Shown here piece by piece: positions 1 to 6,367 of a stretch of 7,599 bases of DNA. The DNA comes from Oscillospiraceae bacterium (GTDB lineage: Bacteria > Bacillota_A > Clostridia > Oscillospirales > Oscillospiraceae): contig JAFQHF010000192.1 of the NCBI GenBank assembly GCA_017398105.1, positions 1 through 7,599 of the forward strand, read 5' to 3'. Both the position numbers and the translations under genes were made by a program. The stretch's first letter is position 1. Each line of letters opens with the position of its first letter. The notes under the pieces were generated by a model. That model searched no databases and was not told where the DNA came from. It saw only the letters and a program-made list of their open reading frames with translations.

Positions 1-645
1 AAGTCGTGCAGTTATCACAAAGCTGGTGACTGGGCAGACGGTGCTTACCCCTTGTATTATGAATTGCAACTGCGCTATTACTTGGCAGTTGCGGATGTTC
101 AGATTGGTGACTTCTCCGCCCTTTGGGGCAATAACCCGGATAATGATTTGGCTACACCCAGTCTGGTGCGGGATAAAGAGAAGGAAGATATGATATTTGA
201 CCGTCTGGACCGTTGGATCTGGAGCTTGGAGAATGACAAACCGCCCACGATGGCAGGCATCCCGACGAAGCTTGCCTTGGATTCGTTGGCGAAGATCTAC
301 ACCTCCAGTAAACCCGGTTTGCCTACGATTGAATTCTCTACGAAGCAGGAACGGCATTTACGCTCGATCCTTGCAATTCAGGGGCAGATCGACGATCACA
401 ATGCTGAGATCGCAAGACTCAGGGAAAGGATGGAAGCGCACAGCGCGAAAATTATTGAAGTAATGAAGGATCATGAGCATGGCGTTTTGGAAACGACTGC
501 CGATAAGATCCTTATTGATTTTGTAACAAAACCCAGTGTTCGTACAGACACCAAAAAGCTTAAAAAAGACTTTCCTAGTGTTTACGCAGCAGTGACTAAC
601 ACATCGGAAAGCCGCAGGCTAAAGGTATCTGTGCAACCGCTATGA
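1..645 (+). CDS. YqaJ-type viral recombinase / exonuclease, C-terminal part (5' end outside window)
   Basis: The frame is open from base 1 to the TGA at 643-645 (214 visible codons) with no convincing start inside, so this is the 3' part of a gene entering from the left. YqaJ proteins belong to the lambda-exonuclease/RecE nuclease fold; they degrade one strand of duplex ends for recombination. Visible residues 1-4 (KSCS) match the family position after the second acidic residue of the E-x-K catalytic motif, so Lys1 is probably the catalytic lysine. The following W-x(4)-P-x-YYELQLRYYLAV stretch matches the conserved Gln/Tyr helix of the family. A charged helical segment (about 115-150) is followed by the typical C-terminal pattern DTKKLKKDFPSVY...TSESRRLKV. 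The family is usually a little over 300 aa, so about 100 N-terminal residues are missing here. An internal TTG at 52 could be mistaken for a start but would remove the catalytic lysine. The family call is by pattern recognition, without a database search. Confidence 0.8.
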   Translation, partial: KSCSYHKAGDWADGAYPLYYELQLRYYLAVADVQIGDFSALWGNNPDNDLATPSLVRDKEKEDMIFDRLDRWIWSLENDKPPTMAGIPTKLALDSLAKIYTSSKPGLPTIEFSTKQERHLRSILAIQGQIDDHNAEIARLRERMEAHSAKIIEVMKDHEHGVLETTADKILIDFVTKPSVRTDTKKLKKDFPSVYAAVTNTSESRRLKVSVQPL

Positions 646-646
646 T

Positions 647-652
647 AAGGAG
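647..652 (+). promoter_or_regulatory. Ribosome binding site that decides the start at 660
   Basis: AAGGAG lies 7 nt before the ATG at 660. The alternative in-frame ATG at 642 overlaps the upstream stop codon as ATGA, but the nearest purine-rich site before it (AAAGG at 621-625) is 16 nt away, which is too far. The start at 660 is therefore preferred. Confidence 0.75.
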
Positions 653-659
653 ATTGATT

Positions 660-1190
660 ATGAATCAGAAAATCTATTCAGAGGGATGGGAGCGTAAGCT
701 TCTGGAACAGTTCACCGCTAAGAATCGGGATCGGAAGAAAGCGTATATCTGCTCTCCGTTACGGGCAGAAACCGCAAAAGATCTGCTTATGAACATTGAG
801 CGTGCAAGAGCTTATATGCTTTACGCTTATGAGAAGATGGGCGTTGTTGCCCGAGCACCTCATGCGTATCTGCCGATGCTTTTGGATGACGGAATCCCTG
901 CCGAAAGGGCGATTGCACTGCAGTTTGGCCAACGGCTGCTGGAAAACAGTGATGTGCTGCTGGTGTGCGGAAATACGCTGTCGCACGGTATGAGATCCGA
1001 AATCAACCATGCTCTGTCGTTGGGTATTCCGGTAATTGCTTTCAATCAAGATCTGTATATAGACTTGAAACAGATGGCAGACAAGGAACATCCTGCAATG
1101 AGTAAGAAGGTGATCCTGCAGCAGGAGCATTTTACCATGGGCTTTACCAATCCGGTGGTATTTGTCAATGCCATGGAGGAAAAGCCATGA
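660..1190 (+). CDS. Nucleoside 2-deoxyribosyltransferase-like protein (DUF4406/DUF7768-like)
   Basis: This 176-aa protein has the outline of the small Rossmann-like nucleoside-deoxyribosyltransferase/DUF4406 group. What is seen: YICSPLR at residues 29-35 (first strand and loop), an ARAPHAYLP motif after the second helix, SDVLLVCG at 97-104, then S-H-G-M-x-S-E-I (108-115) followed by LGIPVIAF. In true deoxyribosyltransferases the equivalent loop carries the catalytic glutamate, which makes Glu114 the candidate here. Known family members bind or cleave the N-glycosidic bond of nucleosides or nucleotides, but the DUF4406/DUF7768 branch is poorly characterised and common in phages and mobile elements, so substrate and activity are not assigned. 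The start at 660 is chosen for its good ribosome binding site; starting at 642 would add six residues. It overlaps the next gene by 4 nt (ATGA 1187-1190), suggesting coupled translation. No signal peptide or membrane segment is seen. Confidence 0.7.
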   Translation: MNQKIYSEGWERKLLEQFTAKNRDRKKAYICSPLRAETAKDLLMNIERARAYMLYAYEKMGVVARAPHAYLPMLLDDGIPAERAIALQFGQRLLENSDVLLVCGNTLSHGMRSEINHALSLGIPVIAFNQDLYIDLKQMADKEHPAMSKKVILQQEHFTMGFTNPVVFVNAMEEKP

Positions 1191-1741
1191 AAACCTTCTA
1201 CCAAAAGGTTGATCTGTCCTCCCGGTCTGAAATGATCCAATTTCTTCTTCGTCATCTTCGGTATGACACTATGAACTCCTGGAATCGATCCACATCGTAT
1301 GCTTGTAATTTGAAACTGCACAGTCTTGGGCTGGATGCAGTTACACTGAATAAGCTCTACGATATGCTCGACACCCAGGAGTTTTTTGATTCCCAACAGT
1401 TGTTGCGGCAGCAGTTCGGTGCAGAGCATCAATTCCGCTGGCAAGCTGCCATGAATGGCAGGAACGGTGGATACCTGGTTTTATATCAGGGAGAACTGCG
1501 TACAGACCGGAATGGCAACAAAGAAGTTGTGTGTTTTCCCGGACGCAGCACAGATGATGGAGAAGACTTCGAAGATTGGACGACTTATGAGATCCGCAGC
1601 AGAGTAAGGCTTGTACAAAGCTTTGATAAGCTTGCGGATGCACTGGTCAAGCAGGCTGTGGAGATGGCAAAGCAATTCACAGTAGCGGAAGAACAGTACT
1701 TTGTTCCCCAAGTGAGAAAAGTCCTGGTCCCCATCACATAA
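1187..1741 (+). CDS. Hypothetical protein, 184 aa, unrecognised
   Basis: I do not recognise this family. The start is well supported: GGAGGA at 1175-1180 lies 6 nt before the ATG, which overlaps the preceding stop codon by 4 nt. The protein is soluble-looking, without signal peptide or membrane segment. The N-terminal third (about 1-65) looks helical and contains FLLRHLRYDTMNSWNRSTSYA. The middle (about 85-120) looks like beta strands with NGRNGGYLVLYQGE, then an acidic patch DDGEDFEDW (about 124-132). The C-terminal third is a long helix (about 135-165) ending in a short basic-hydrophobic tail. It lies between a nucleotide-handling protein and a RecD2 helicase in one operon, so a role in DNA processing of the element is a fair guess from context only. 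The coding frame is real: it is long, uninterrupted and tightly spaced to its neighbours. Confidence 0.75.
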   Translation: MKTFYQKVDLSSRSEMIQFLLRHLRYDTMNSWNRSTSYACNLKLHSLGLDAVTLNKLYDMLDTQEFFDSQQLLRQQFGAEHQFRWQAAMNGRNGGYLVLYQGELRTDRNGNKEVVCFPGRSTDDGEDFEDWTTYEIRSRVRLVQSFDKLADALVKQAVEMAKQFTVAEEQYFVPQVRKVLVPIT

Positions 1742-1752
1742 GGGGGTAGGAT

Positions 1753-4116
1753 ATGCTTTGTCAATTTGAACGGATCATCTATCCGCGGGATACACGCAGC
1801 ATTGGTGCCGATAGCTTCATGATCGTTTCTTACAAGCCTTGTGAGAAGATCAAAGACAGTTCCGGCAACAAAATTGCTCATGTGAAGGCAGTAGGATATT
1901 GCCTTCCTACGGCGGAAGGTCTCTGCTTTAATCTGCATGGGCATTGGTCCAAAAGTGACAAGCACGGTTTACAGTTTGAGGTGGAACGGTATGAGGAGAT
2001 CATTATTCCCAATAAGGAAAATATCATCGCATACCTTTCTTCCGGACAGATCAAGTACATTGGTCCTGCCATGGCGCAGAAGATCTACGATGCCTTTGGA
2101 GACCAGACCTTGGAGATCCTGGATAAAGAACCGGAAAAACTGCTGTCTATAAAAGGTATCAGTACAAAGCGGCTGGAGGTGATTTGTGAGTCATATACAG
2201 CAAATCGCGCCGCCCGGGATGTGATTGCCTTTCTGACACCCTACGGTATCACACCCAACAGAGCTGTACAGTTATTTAAAGAGTACCGTGACAAGACTAT
2301 CACAACAGTACGGGCAAATCCCTATAAGCTATCTGATTTGGACGGTGTAGGCTTTATTACAGCAGATAAGATCGCCAAGAACCTGGGCGTACACCCATTA
2401 TCCACTGACCGAGTGGACTCCGGCATCCTGCATACATTGCAGCAAGCTGAGAATATGGGCCATCTGTGTATGGAGAAGCACGCCTTTATCAAGGAATGCT
2501 TAAAGCTGCTGGATACCCCAGGCCTTACAGAGGATATGGTTGCGAACCGTGCTGTCAGACTGGTTTACAGCGGAAAGCTGAGCTGTTATCAGGAGATGAT
2601 TTTCCGGACAGAAGCAGCAAACGCTGAAATACACCTGGTGGAGAAGATCAAGTTACTGTTAAACAGCGGTTTCTCCTGCTCGTATTCGGATCTGGATGCA
2701 GAAATCAATGCGGAGGAGATTTCTCTGAAGCTAAGACTTGCGCCTGAACAGAGAGCAGCAGTAAAAATGGCATTGTCAAGCAGCATTGCGGTGATCACCG
2801 GCGGCCCGGGGACGGGGAAGACGCTCATTCAGCGTGCAATCCTGGACATCTACCGAAAGAACTACCCGGAAAACCAGATTTGCTGCTGTGCTCCGACTGG
2901 ACAGGCATCCTCAAAGATGCGGCAGTCCACCGGAAATAAGGCATCTACGATCCATAAGGCATTAAATATCCGAACAGGAGACCTGACATACAGCACGCCC
3001 CAACCGCTCACTGCGGATCTTGTGCTTGTGGATGAGGTCTCAATGCTGGATATTTATTTGGCAGGACACCTGTTTGATGCATTGAAACCAGGTGGTCAGA
3101 TCATTCTGATCGGTGATGCGGACCAGCTTCCTTCTGTGGGGCCAGGTGCATTCCTTAGAGAGCTGGTTGTCAGCGAGCGGCTGCCGGTTGTCAGACTGGA
3201 CCGCGTCTTCCGACAGAGCGCAGGCAGTCGCATTGCAATTAATGCCCGTCTGATCCGGCATGGCAATGTGGGTCTGGAGTATGGCCCGGATTTTAATTTC
3301 CATAATTCTGGTGATCTTGAAGAGTCAGCAAGAATCATTGCAGATCTTTTTGAAAGGGATGTGCGTAAGTACGGTGTGCAAAGCGTCGCAGTATTGACGC
3401 CACTTCGCAAGAAGACCCCTACCGGAAAGGATAGTTTGAATCCGGTCCTGCGTGACAGAGTTAACCCACCGGCACCAGGGAAACCTGAGGTCACAAGAGG
3501 GGAGAAACTGTTTCGGCTCGGAGATAAGGTGATGCAGAACAAGAATCACGGTGATGTGTGCAATGGTGATATCGGATATATAACCGGTATTACATTTAAC
3601 GGCTCAGATCCAATCATCGAAGTTGACTTTGGTGAGGAGCGAGTCGTGAAATACGACCATATGGCTCTTGAAATGCTGGATCTTGGATATGCCCTTACGG
3701 TACACAAATCGCAAGGCGCTGAATACAAGTCCGTTATCATCAGTCTGCAATGCGCCCATACGATCATGCTTACCAGGACACTTGTTTATACCGCCATTAC
3801 CCGCGGCAAAGAAAAAGATACCATTGTCGGTGAACGCAAAGCACTTTGTATTGCGATTAAGCGTGCCGACAGAGAGAAACGTGGCACCTGCCTGGCTCGT
3901 CGCCTGCAGGAATCTATACCGATTGAAAGGAAAATGACATATGGCAACCCCCAACCTTCTTACAACCTATATGCAGAAGCAGACACAGCTCAACCAGCTG
4001 GCAAATCAGAACCGACTGGGTGGAGAGGGCCTTCTGGTGATGCAGGAGGTCAATTACCGGATCTGTGTTCTGGAGACCTTCCGTTTATTTTCCCAGACTG
4101 CTCCTTCTACAGCTGA
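1753..4116 (+). CDS. recD2: RecD2-type ATP-dependent DNA helicase (SF1B), with an odd C-terminal extension
   Basis: This 787-aa protein is a 5'-3' SF1B DNA helicase of the RecD2/YrrC type, acting in recombination and repair without RecBC. Domains in order: an N-terminal OB-like region (about 1-90); helix-hairpin-helix repeats (about 95-215, including YIGPAMAQKI, IKGIS and DGVGFITADKIA); an N-terminal helical linker; then the motor. Visible motor motifs are Walker A GGPGTGKT at 350-357 (Lys356), motif II DEVSMLD from Asp427, GDADQLPSVGPGAFLREL (motif III), VHKSQGAEY from about 650, and YTAITRG at 679-685 with the motif VI arginine at 684. All key residues are present, so the enzyme should be active. 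AGGGGG at 1741-1746 lies 6 nt before the ATG. Homology-like sequence seems to end near RLQE (about 721); the last 60 or so residues are Pro/Gly/Ser-rich and overlap the next gene by 176 nt. That tail is probably not an authentic domain (see findings). The gene symbol is given by family. Confidence 0.93.
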   Translation: MLCQFERIIYPRDTRSIGADSFMIVSYKPCEKIKDSSGNKIAHVKAVGYCLPTAEGLCFNLHGHWSKSDKHGLQFEVERYEEIIIPNKENIIAYLSSGQIKYIGPAMAQKIYDAFGDQTLEILDKEPEKLLSIKGISTKRLEVICESYTANRAARDVIAFLTPYGITPNRAVQLFKEYRDKTITTVRANPYKLSDLDGVGFITADKIAKNLGVHPLSTDRVDSGILHTLQQAENMGHLCMEKHAFIKECLKLLDTPGLTEDMVANRAVRLVYSGKLSCYQEMIFRTEAANAEIHLVEKIKLLLNSGFSCSYSDLDAEINAEEISLKLRLAPEQRAAVKMALSSSIAVITGGPGTGKTLIQRAILDIYRKNYPENQICCCAPTGQASSKMRQSTGNKASTIHKALNIRTGDLTYSTPQPLTADLVLVDEVSMLDIYLAGHLFDALKPGGQIILIGDADQLPSVGPGAFLRELVVSERLPVVRLDRVFRQSAGSRIAINARLIRHGNVGLEYGPDFNFHNSGDLEESARIIADLFERDVRKYGVQSVAVLTPLRKKTPTGKDSLNPVLRDRVNPPAPGKPEVTRGEKLFRLGDKVMQNKNHGDVCNGDIGYITGITFNGSDPIIEVDFGEERVVKYDHMALEMLDLGYALTVHKSQGAEYKSVIISLQCAHTIMLTRTLVYTAITRGKEKDTIVGERKALCIAIKRADREKRGTCLARRLQESIPIERKMTYGNPQPSYNLYAEADTAQPAGKSEPTGWRGPSGDAGGQLPDLCSGDLPFIFPDCSFYS

Positions 4117-4408
4117 GATGGGTGCAATCTCTTATCACTATTCTCTGGTGAATTCCTATATCCAGTTCCTGCTGTCGGAACGCAAGTTTGGTCCCAAGAC
4201 CAACCAGGAGGGACAAAGACGACGCGAAACTGCTTACGAGGCACTTTCCCGTGCTGTAGCAGACCATCGCGCACGGTTTTCCAACTACCGTCCCAGCAGT
4301 CCCGATCAGTTTCGGAGTGATATTTGCAATCTTATCAGTACCGTATTAAACCTGTGGGTGTCCTATCGAGATACCTATATCAATCTTTATGAGGAGGCAA
4401 AGAAATGA
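3941..4408 (+). CDS. Hypothetical protein, 155 aa, helical, unrecognised
   Basis: I do not recognise this family. AAAGGA at 3926-3931 lies 9 nt before the ATG, and an in-frame TGA at 3935-3937 sits just upstream, which fixes the start at or after 3941. The protein is mostly helical and soluble: a Gln/Asn-rich N-terminus (MQKQTQLNQLANQNRLGG), a central helix pair (about 30-80), a basic segment around NQEGQRRRETAYEALSRAV (about 88-106), and a C-terminal helix ending YINLYEEAKK. The first 58 codons overlap the 3' end of the helicase frame in another frame, and the gene ends with a 4-nt ATGA overlap with the next start. Tight coupling to a Rad52-like annealing protein suggests an accessory recombination role, but that is context only. 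Of the two overlapping frames at 3941-4116, this one looks more protein-like. Confidence 0.75.
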   Translation: MATPNLLTTYMQKQTQLNQLANQNRLGGEGLLVMQEVNYRICVLETFRLFSQTAPSTAEMGAISYHYSLVNSYIQFLLSERKFGPKTNQEGQRRRETAYEALSRAVADHRARFSNYRPSSPDQFRSDICNLISTVLNLWVSYRDTYINLYEEAKK

Positions 4409-5145
4409 GTCAAAATGCAAGTAACGATAAGCAGGTAATGCTTACTATGATCGATGGGATCAACAAGGTCGAAGGGTTCGATCCCTATCCATTGGCGATT
4501 GATATCGCAGATCTGAATTCTTCCGAGACTCGGAAACATCTTCCTGTGGTCGTGCAGATCGCATGGTTTCGTCTGAAATATCCGGAAGGCAAGATCTCCA
4601 CAACAGTAACCAGAGATCAGGATTACTATGTTGCTACCTCCCGCGTGTATCCAAGCTATAAGGATGGCGCTGATGCTTACCTGGCTGAGGGCACGGCGGC
4701 GAGAAAATACAACGCTGAAATGCCCAGTGTGAATCCCAGAGAGTGGGCGCAGACTGCTTCTGTCGGTATTGCACTCAGAAATGCCGGCTTTGGCCTTCAG
4801 TTCGCCCTGGCCGGCGAGGATATTGAACCTACGCCGCTTTATTCCGGAGCGGACAAGCCTGCTGATTCCTCCGGCGCAGTTAGCAGTGCAGAGGTAAATG
4901 CAGAAGAGTATTCTGCTGCAGAACCTCCCGCACCGCCTGTTGAACTGACGATGGAGGAAAAGTATGCGCGTGCACTGATGGTGCCTTGCCCGATCACCAA
5001 ATACAGTGGCAAAACACTGGGTGAAGTCGTTACATTCGATCCCAGAGCAATCCGGTGGTGTGCTGAAAGCTTCCAAGGTGACCCGGCGGTATCTGATGCT
5101 GCCAAGGTAATCATTGAGTATGCGGTTCAGCAGGCGACACCCTGA
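4405..5145 (+). CDS. Rad52/ERF-like single-strand annealing or ssDNA-binding protein with QSregVF/DUF3820-like C-terminal domain
   Basis: This 246-aa protein appears to have two domains. The N-terminal domain (about 1-135) has HLPVVVQIAWFRLKYPEG at 45-62, then a strand-rich stretch, and the helix QTASVGIALRNAGFGLQF at 116-133. This resembles the 'E-T-x-A-I-G-R-A-L-A-x-x-G-Y-G-x-Q-F' ending of Rad52/ERF-like phage annealing proteins, though key positions differ and the match is remote. An Ala/Ser/Glu/Pro-rich linker follows (about 140-182). The C-terminal domain (about 183-240) has PITKYSGKTLGEV (196-208), then DPRAIRWCAE, typical of the small domain found in QSregVF/DUF3820 proteins and at the C-terminus of exonuclease-X-like proteins. 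The expected role is binding and annealing single strands made by the exonuclease encoded upstream. GAGGAGG at 4391-4397 lies 7 nt before the ATG, which overlaps the previous stop by 4 nt. The domain call is by pattern only; an unrelated ssDNA-binding function is possible. Confidence 0.65.
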   Translation: MSQNASNDKQVMLTMIDGINKVEGFDPYPLAIDIADLNSSETRKHLPVVVQIAWFRLKYPEGKISTTVTRDQDYYVATSRVYPSYKDGADAYLAEGTAARKYNAEMPSVNPREWAQTASVGIALRNAGFGLQFALAGEDIEPTPLYSGADKPADSSGAVSSAEVNAEEYSAAEPPAPPVELTMEEKYARALMVPCPITKYSGKTLGEVVTFDPRAIRWCAESFQGDPAVSDAAKVIIEYAVQQATP

Positions 5146-5161
5146 GTGAAGTCATAACAGA

Positions 5162-5185
5162 GGGGACGGCATTCCTGCCGTCCCC
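5162..5185 (+). promoter_or_regulatory. Perfect 10-bp hairpin just upstream of the primase ribosome binding site
   Basis: Arms GGGGACGGCA (5162-5171) and TGCCGTCCCC (5176-5185) pair perfectly around a TTCC loop. The stem is very GC-rich and ends 2 nt before AAAGGAGG. No T-tract follows on either strand, so it is not a classic intrinsic terminator. It could be an RNA structure tuning primase translation, an mRNA stability or processing element, a protein-binding site, or a DNA cruciform. Confidence 0.8.
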
Positions 5186-5187
5186 GG

Positions 5188-5195
5188 AAAGGAGG
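5188..5195 (+). promoter_or_regulatory. Strong ribosome binding site of the primase gene, next to the hairpin
   Basis: AAAGGAGG is close to the full anti-Shine-Dalgarno complement, 4 nt before the ATG at 5200. That is a short spacing. The preceding hairpin ends at 5185, so structure at the site may affect ribosome access. Confidence 0.75.
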
Positions 5196-5199
5196 AATT

Positions 5200-6267
5200 A
5201 TGGAACTGTTTCGAATGACGGATATCATTCCGTTGCTTGGAATTCAGGATCCTCCAGCCAGCAGAGGCTCGTACAACATCCCTTGTATCTGTTGTGATGA
5301 AAAACCCAGAGATCGCCATATGAACATTAACATCCGCAAGGATGTCTTCCGCTGTGCCAAATGTGGTGTATCCGGCGGCGTTTTTGCCCTGTACTCCCTT
5401 TACACCGGTGTCCCGCAGGATCGGGTCCGAAAGGAGCTGATCAATCGAATCGGCAGACCGACCATTGTTTCTCCTCAGAAGAGAAAACCAATCCCAGTGG
5501 ATCTCCCGGAGGAATGTCCGCTGACCGATGTGGAAACGCGGCACAATACCTATACAGCACTCTTATCAAAACTGTCATTAGCCAGTGATCATAAGGAAAA
5601 CCTTCTGAACCGTGGATTGACAGAGGAGGAAATCAAGGTTCTGCAATACAAGTCTTCTCCGGTCGTAGGGCATACAGCTCTGGCTAAGCAGCTCCAGTCT
5701 GAAGGCTATTATTTGGCCGGAGTACCAGGCTTTTATCGAAATGAATCTGGTAGTTGGACTCTGTACCACAAATACCGTGGGATCTATGTGCCCGTTCGAG
5801 ATATGAATGGCATGATCCAAGGCATTCAGATTCGGTTGGACAAGGCGGATAAACGCAAATTCCGTTGGGTAACCAGCCGGGATATGCAGGATGGTGCTGC
5901 CGCACTGGTATGGCCACATATTGCTGGCCCAGTGCGTCCCACTATGCTGCTGACTGAGGGACCTATGAAGGCCGACATCATCTTTAGGATGACTGGTCTG
6001 AGTGTGATAGCAGTTCCGGGCGTAGATTCATTGACACAGCTTGAGGAAGTAATTCCGGTGCTCCAAGATGCAGGACTCAGAGAGATTAAAACTGCGTTCG
6101 ATATGGACTACTCAAAAAATCACAATGTTACGAAGAGTTATGCGAAACTTACCGCATTGCTCGAAAGAATGGGACTCCGATATGGTACCTACATATGGGA
6201 TCCCAGATTCAAAGGATTGGACGATTACATCTGGGAGTATTGCTTCCAGAAGGAACGGCCATTATAG
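5200..6267 (+). CDS. CHC2 zinc-finger / TOPRIM DNA primase, short mobile-element type
   Basis: This 355-aa protein is a DnaG-like primase without a helicase domain. The N-terminal zinc-binding domain shows C29-x2-C32, His40, and C52-x2-C55 followed by GG (59-60), the CHC2 pattern used to bind template DNA. A middle region (about 90-215) includes YVPVRDMNGMIQGIQIRLD at 196-214, typical of phage and plasmid primases. A TOPRIM fold follows: LLTEGPMKAD at 250-259 with the catalytic glutamate at 253, and the metal-binding DMD at 301-303. All expected catalytic residues are present, so it should make RNA primers or support replication restart of the element. It is shorter than chromosomal DnaG (around 600 aa) because the C-terminal helicase-binding part is absent. 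The start is fixed by AAAGGAGG. It is the last gene before two terminators, so it probably shares the upstream operon transcript unless the 54-nt gap with the hairpin contains its own control. Confidence 0.88.
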   Translation: MELFRMTDIIPLLGIQDPPASRGSYNIPCICCDEKPRDRHMNINIRKDVFRCAKCGVSGGVFALYSLYTGVPQDRVRKELINRIGRPTIVSPQKRKPIPVDLPEECPLTDVETRHNTYTALLSKLSLASDHKENLLNRGLTEEEIKVLQYKSSPVVGHTALAKQLQSEGYYLAGVPGFYRNESGSWTLYHKYRGIYVPVRDMNGMIQGIQIRLDKADKRKFRWVTSRDMQDGAAALVWPHIAGPVRPTMLLTEGPMKADIIFRMTGLSVIAVPGVDSLTQLEEVIPVLQDAGLREIKTAFDMDYSKNHNVTKSYAKLTALLERMGLRYGTYIWDPRFKGLDDYIWEYCFQKERPL

Positions 6268-6274
6268 CAACCCG

Positions 6275-6308
6275 AAGGGCGGAGCATTATGCTTCGCCTT
6301 TCTTTTTT
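6275..6308 (+). terminator. Intrinsic terminator 1 after the primase gene
   Basis: The 12-nt arms at 6275-6286 and 6290-6301 pair with two G-U wobbles and a 3-nt TTA loop. After one C comes a run of six Ts (6303-6308). It starts 8 nt after the primase stop codon and would end the recombination/primase operon. Confidence 0.9.
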
Positions 6309-6309
6309 G

Positions 6310-6336
6310 CGCATTTTCAAATAAAATGCGTTTTTT
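6310..6336 (+). terminator. Intrinsic terminator 2, in tandem
   Basis: Perfect 8-bp stem CGCATTTT (6310-6317) / AAAATGCG (6323-6330) with loop CAAAT, directly followed by six Ts (6331-6336). It begins one base after the T-tract of terminator 1. The stem is AT-rich and so weaker, acting as a back-up. The T-tract is only on the plus-strand side, so it works rightward. Confidence 0.82.
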
Positions 6337-6350
6337 GGTTGTAAATGCGT
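6324..6350 (+). repeat. Direct repeat AAATGCGT x2, plus an inverted partial copy
   Basis: AAATGCGT occurs at 6324-6331 and 6343-6350, 19 bp apart (start to start). A 7-bp inverted copy (CGCATTT) lies at 6310-6316, inside the arm of terminator 2. They sit just upstream of and within the candidate parM promoter. Such short repeats can be operator or centromere sites for a ParR-like protein, but two full copies are few, and one is also explained as a terminator stem. Confidence 0.45.
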
Positions 6351-6367
6351 ATTCCAAATCGTGTAAT
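6339..6367 (+). promoter_or_regulatory. Candidate sigma-A promoter for the parM-parR operon
   Basis: A -35-like TTGTAA (6339-6344, 4 of 6 consensus bases) and a -10-like TGTAAT (6362-6367, 5 of 6) are separated by exactly 17 nt. Transcription would start near 6374, about 30 nt before the ATG. It lies right after two terminators, where a new promoter is needed. Direct repeats overlap the -35 side. Confidence 0.55.

Noticed and set aside
759..1130. Minus-strand open frame of 123 codons opposite the deoxyribosyltransferase-like gene
   Set aside because: No good ribosome binding site, Cys/His/Gln-rich unnatural composition, and fully opposite a well-supported gene.
3668..3937. Plus-strand 89-codon frame inside the 3' end of the helicase gene
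   Set aside because: It overlaps helicase motifs that are clearly read in the other frame; only its stop codon at 3935-3937 is of interest as the possible original helicase stop.
4387..5076. Minus-strand open frame of 229 codons opposite the Rad52-like gene
   Set aside because: Long, but Cys-, Arg- and His-rich with no protein-like motif, and opposite a gene with a strong start, coupling and recognisable domains; a shadow frame.
5162..5185. Hairpin before the primase gene as an intrinsic terminator
   Set aside because: No T-tract follows the stem on either strand; a strong ribosome binding site follows instead.
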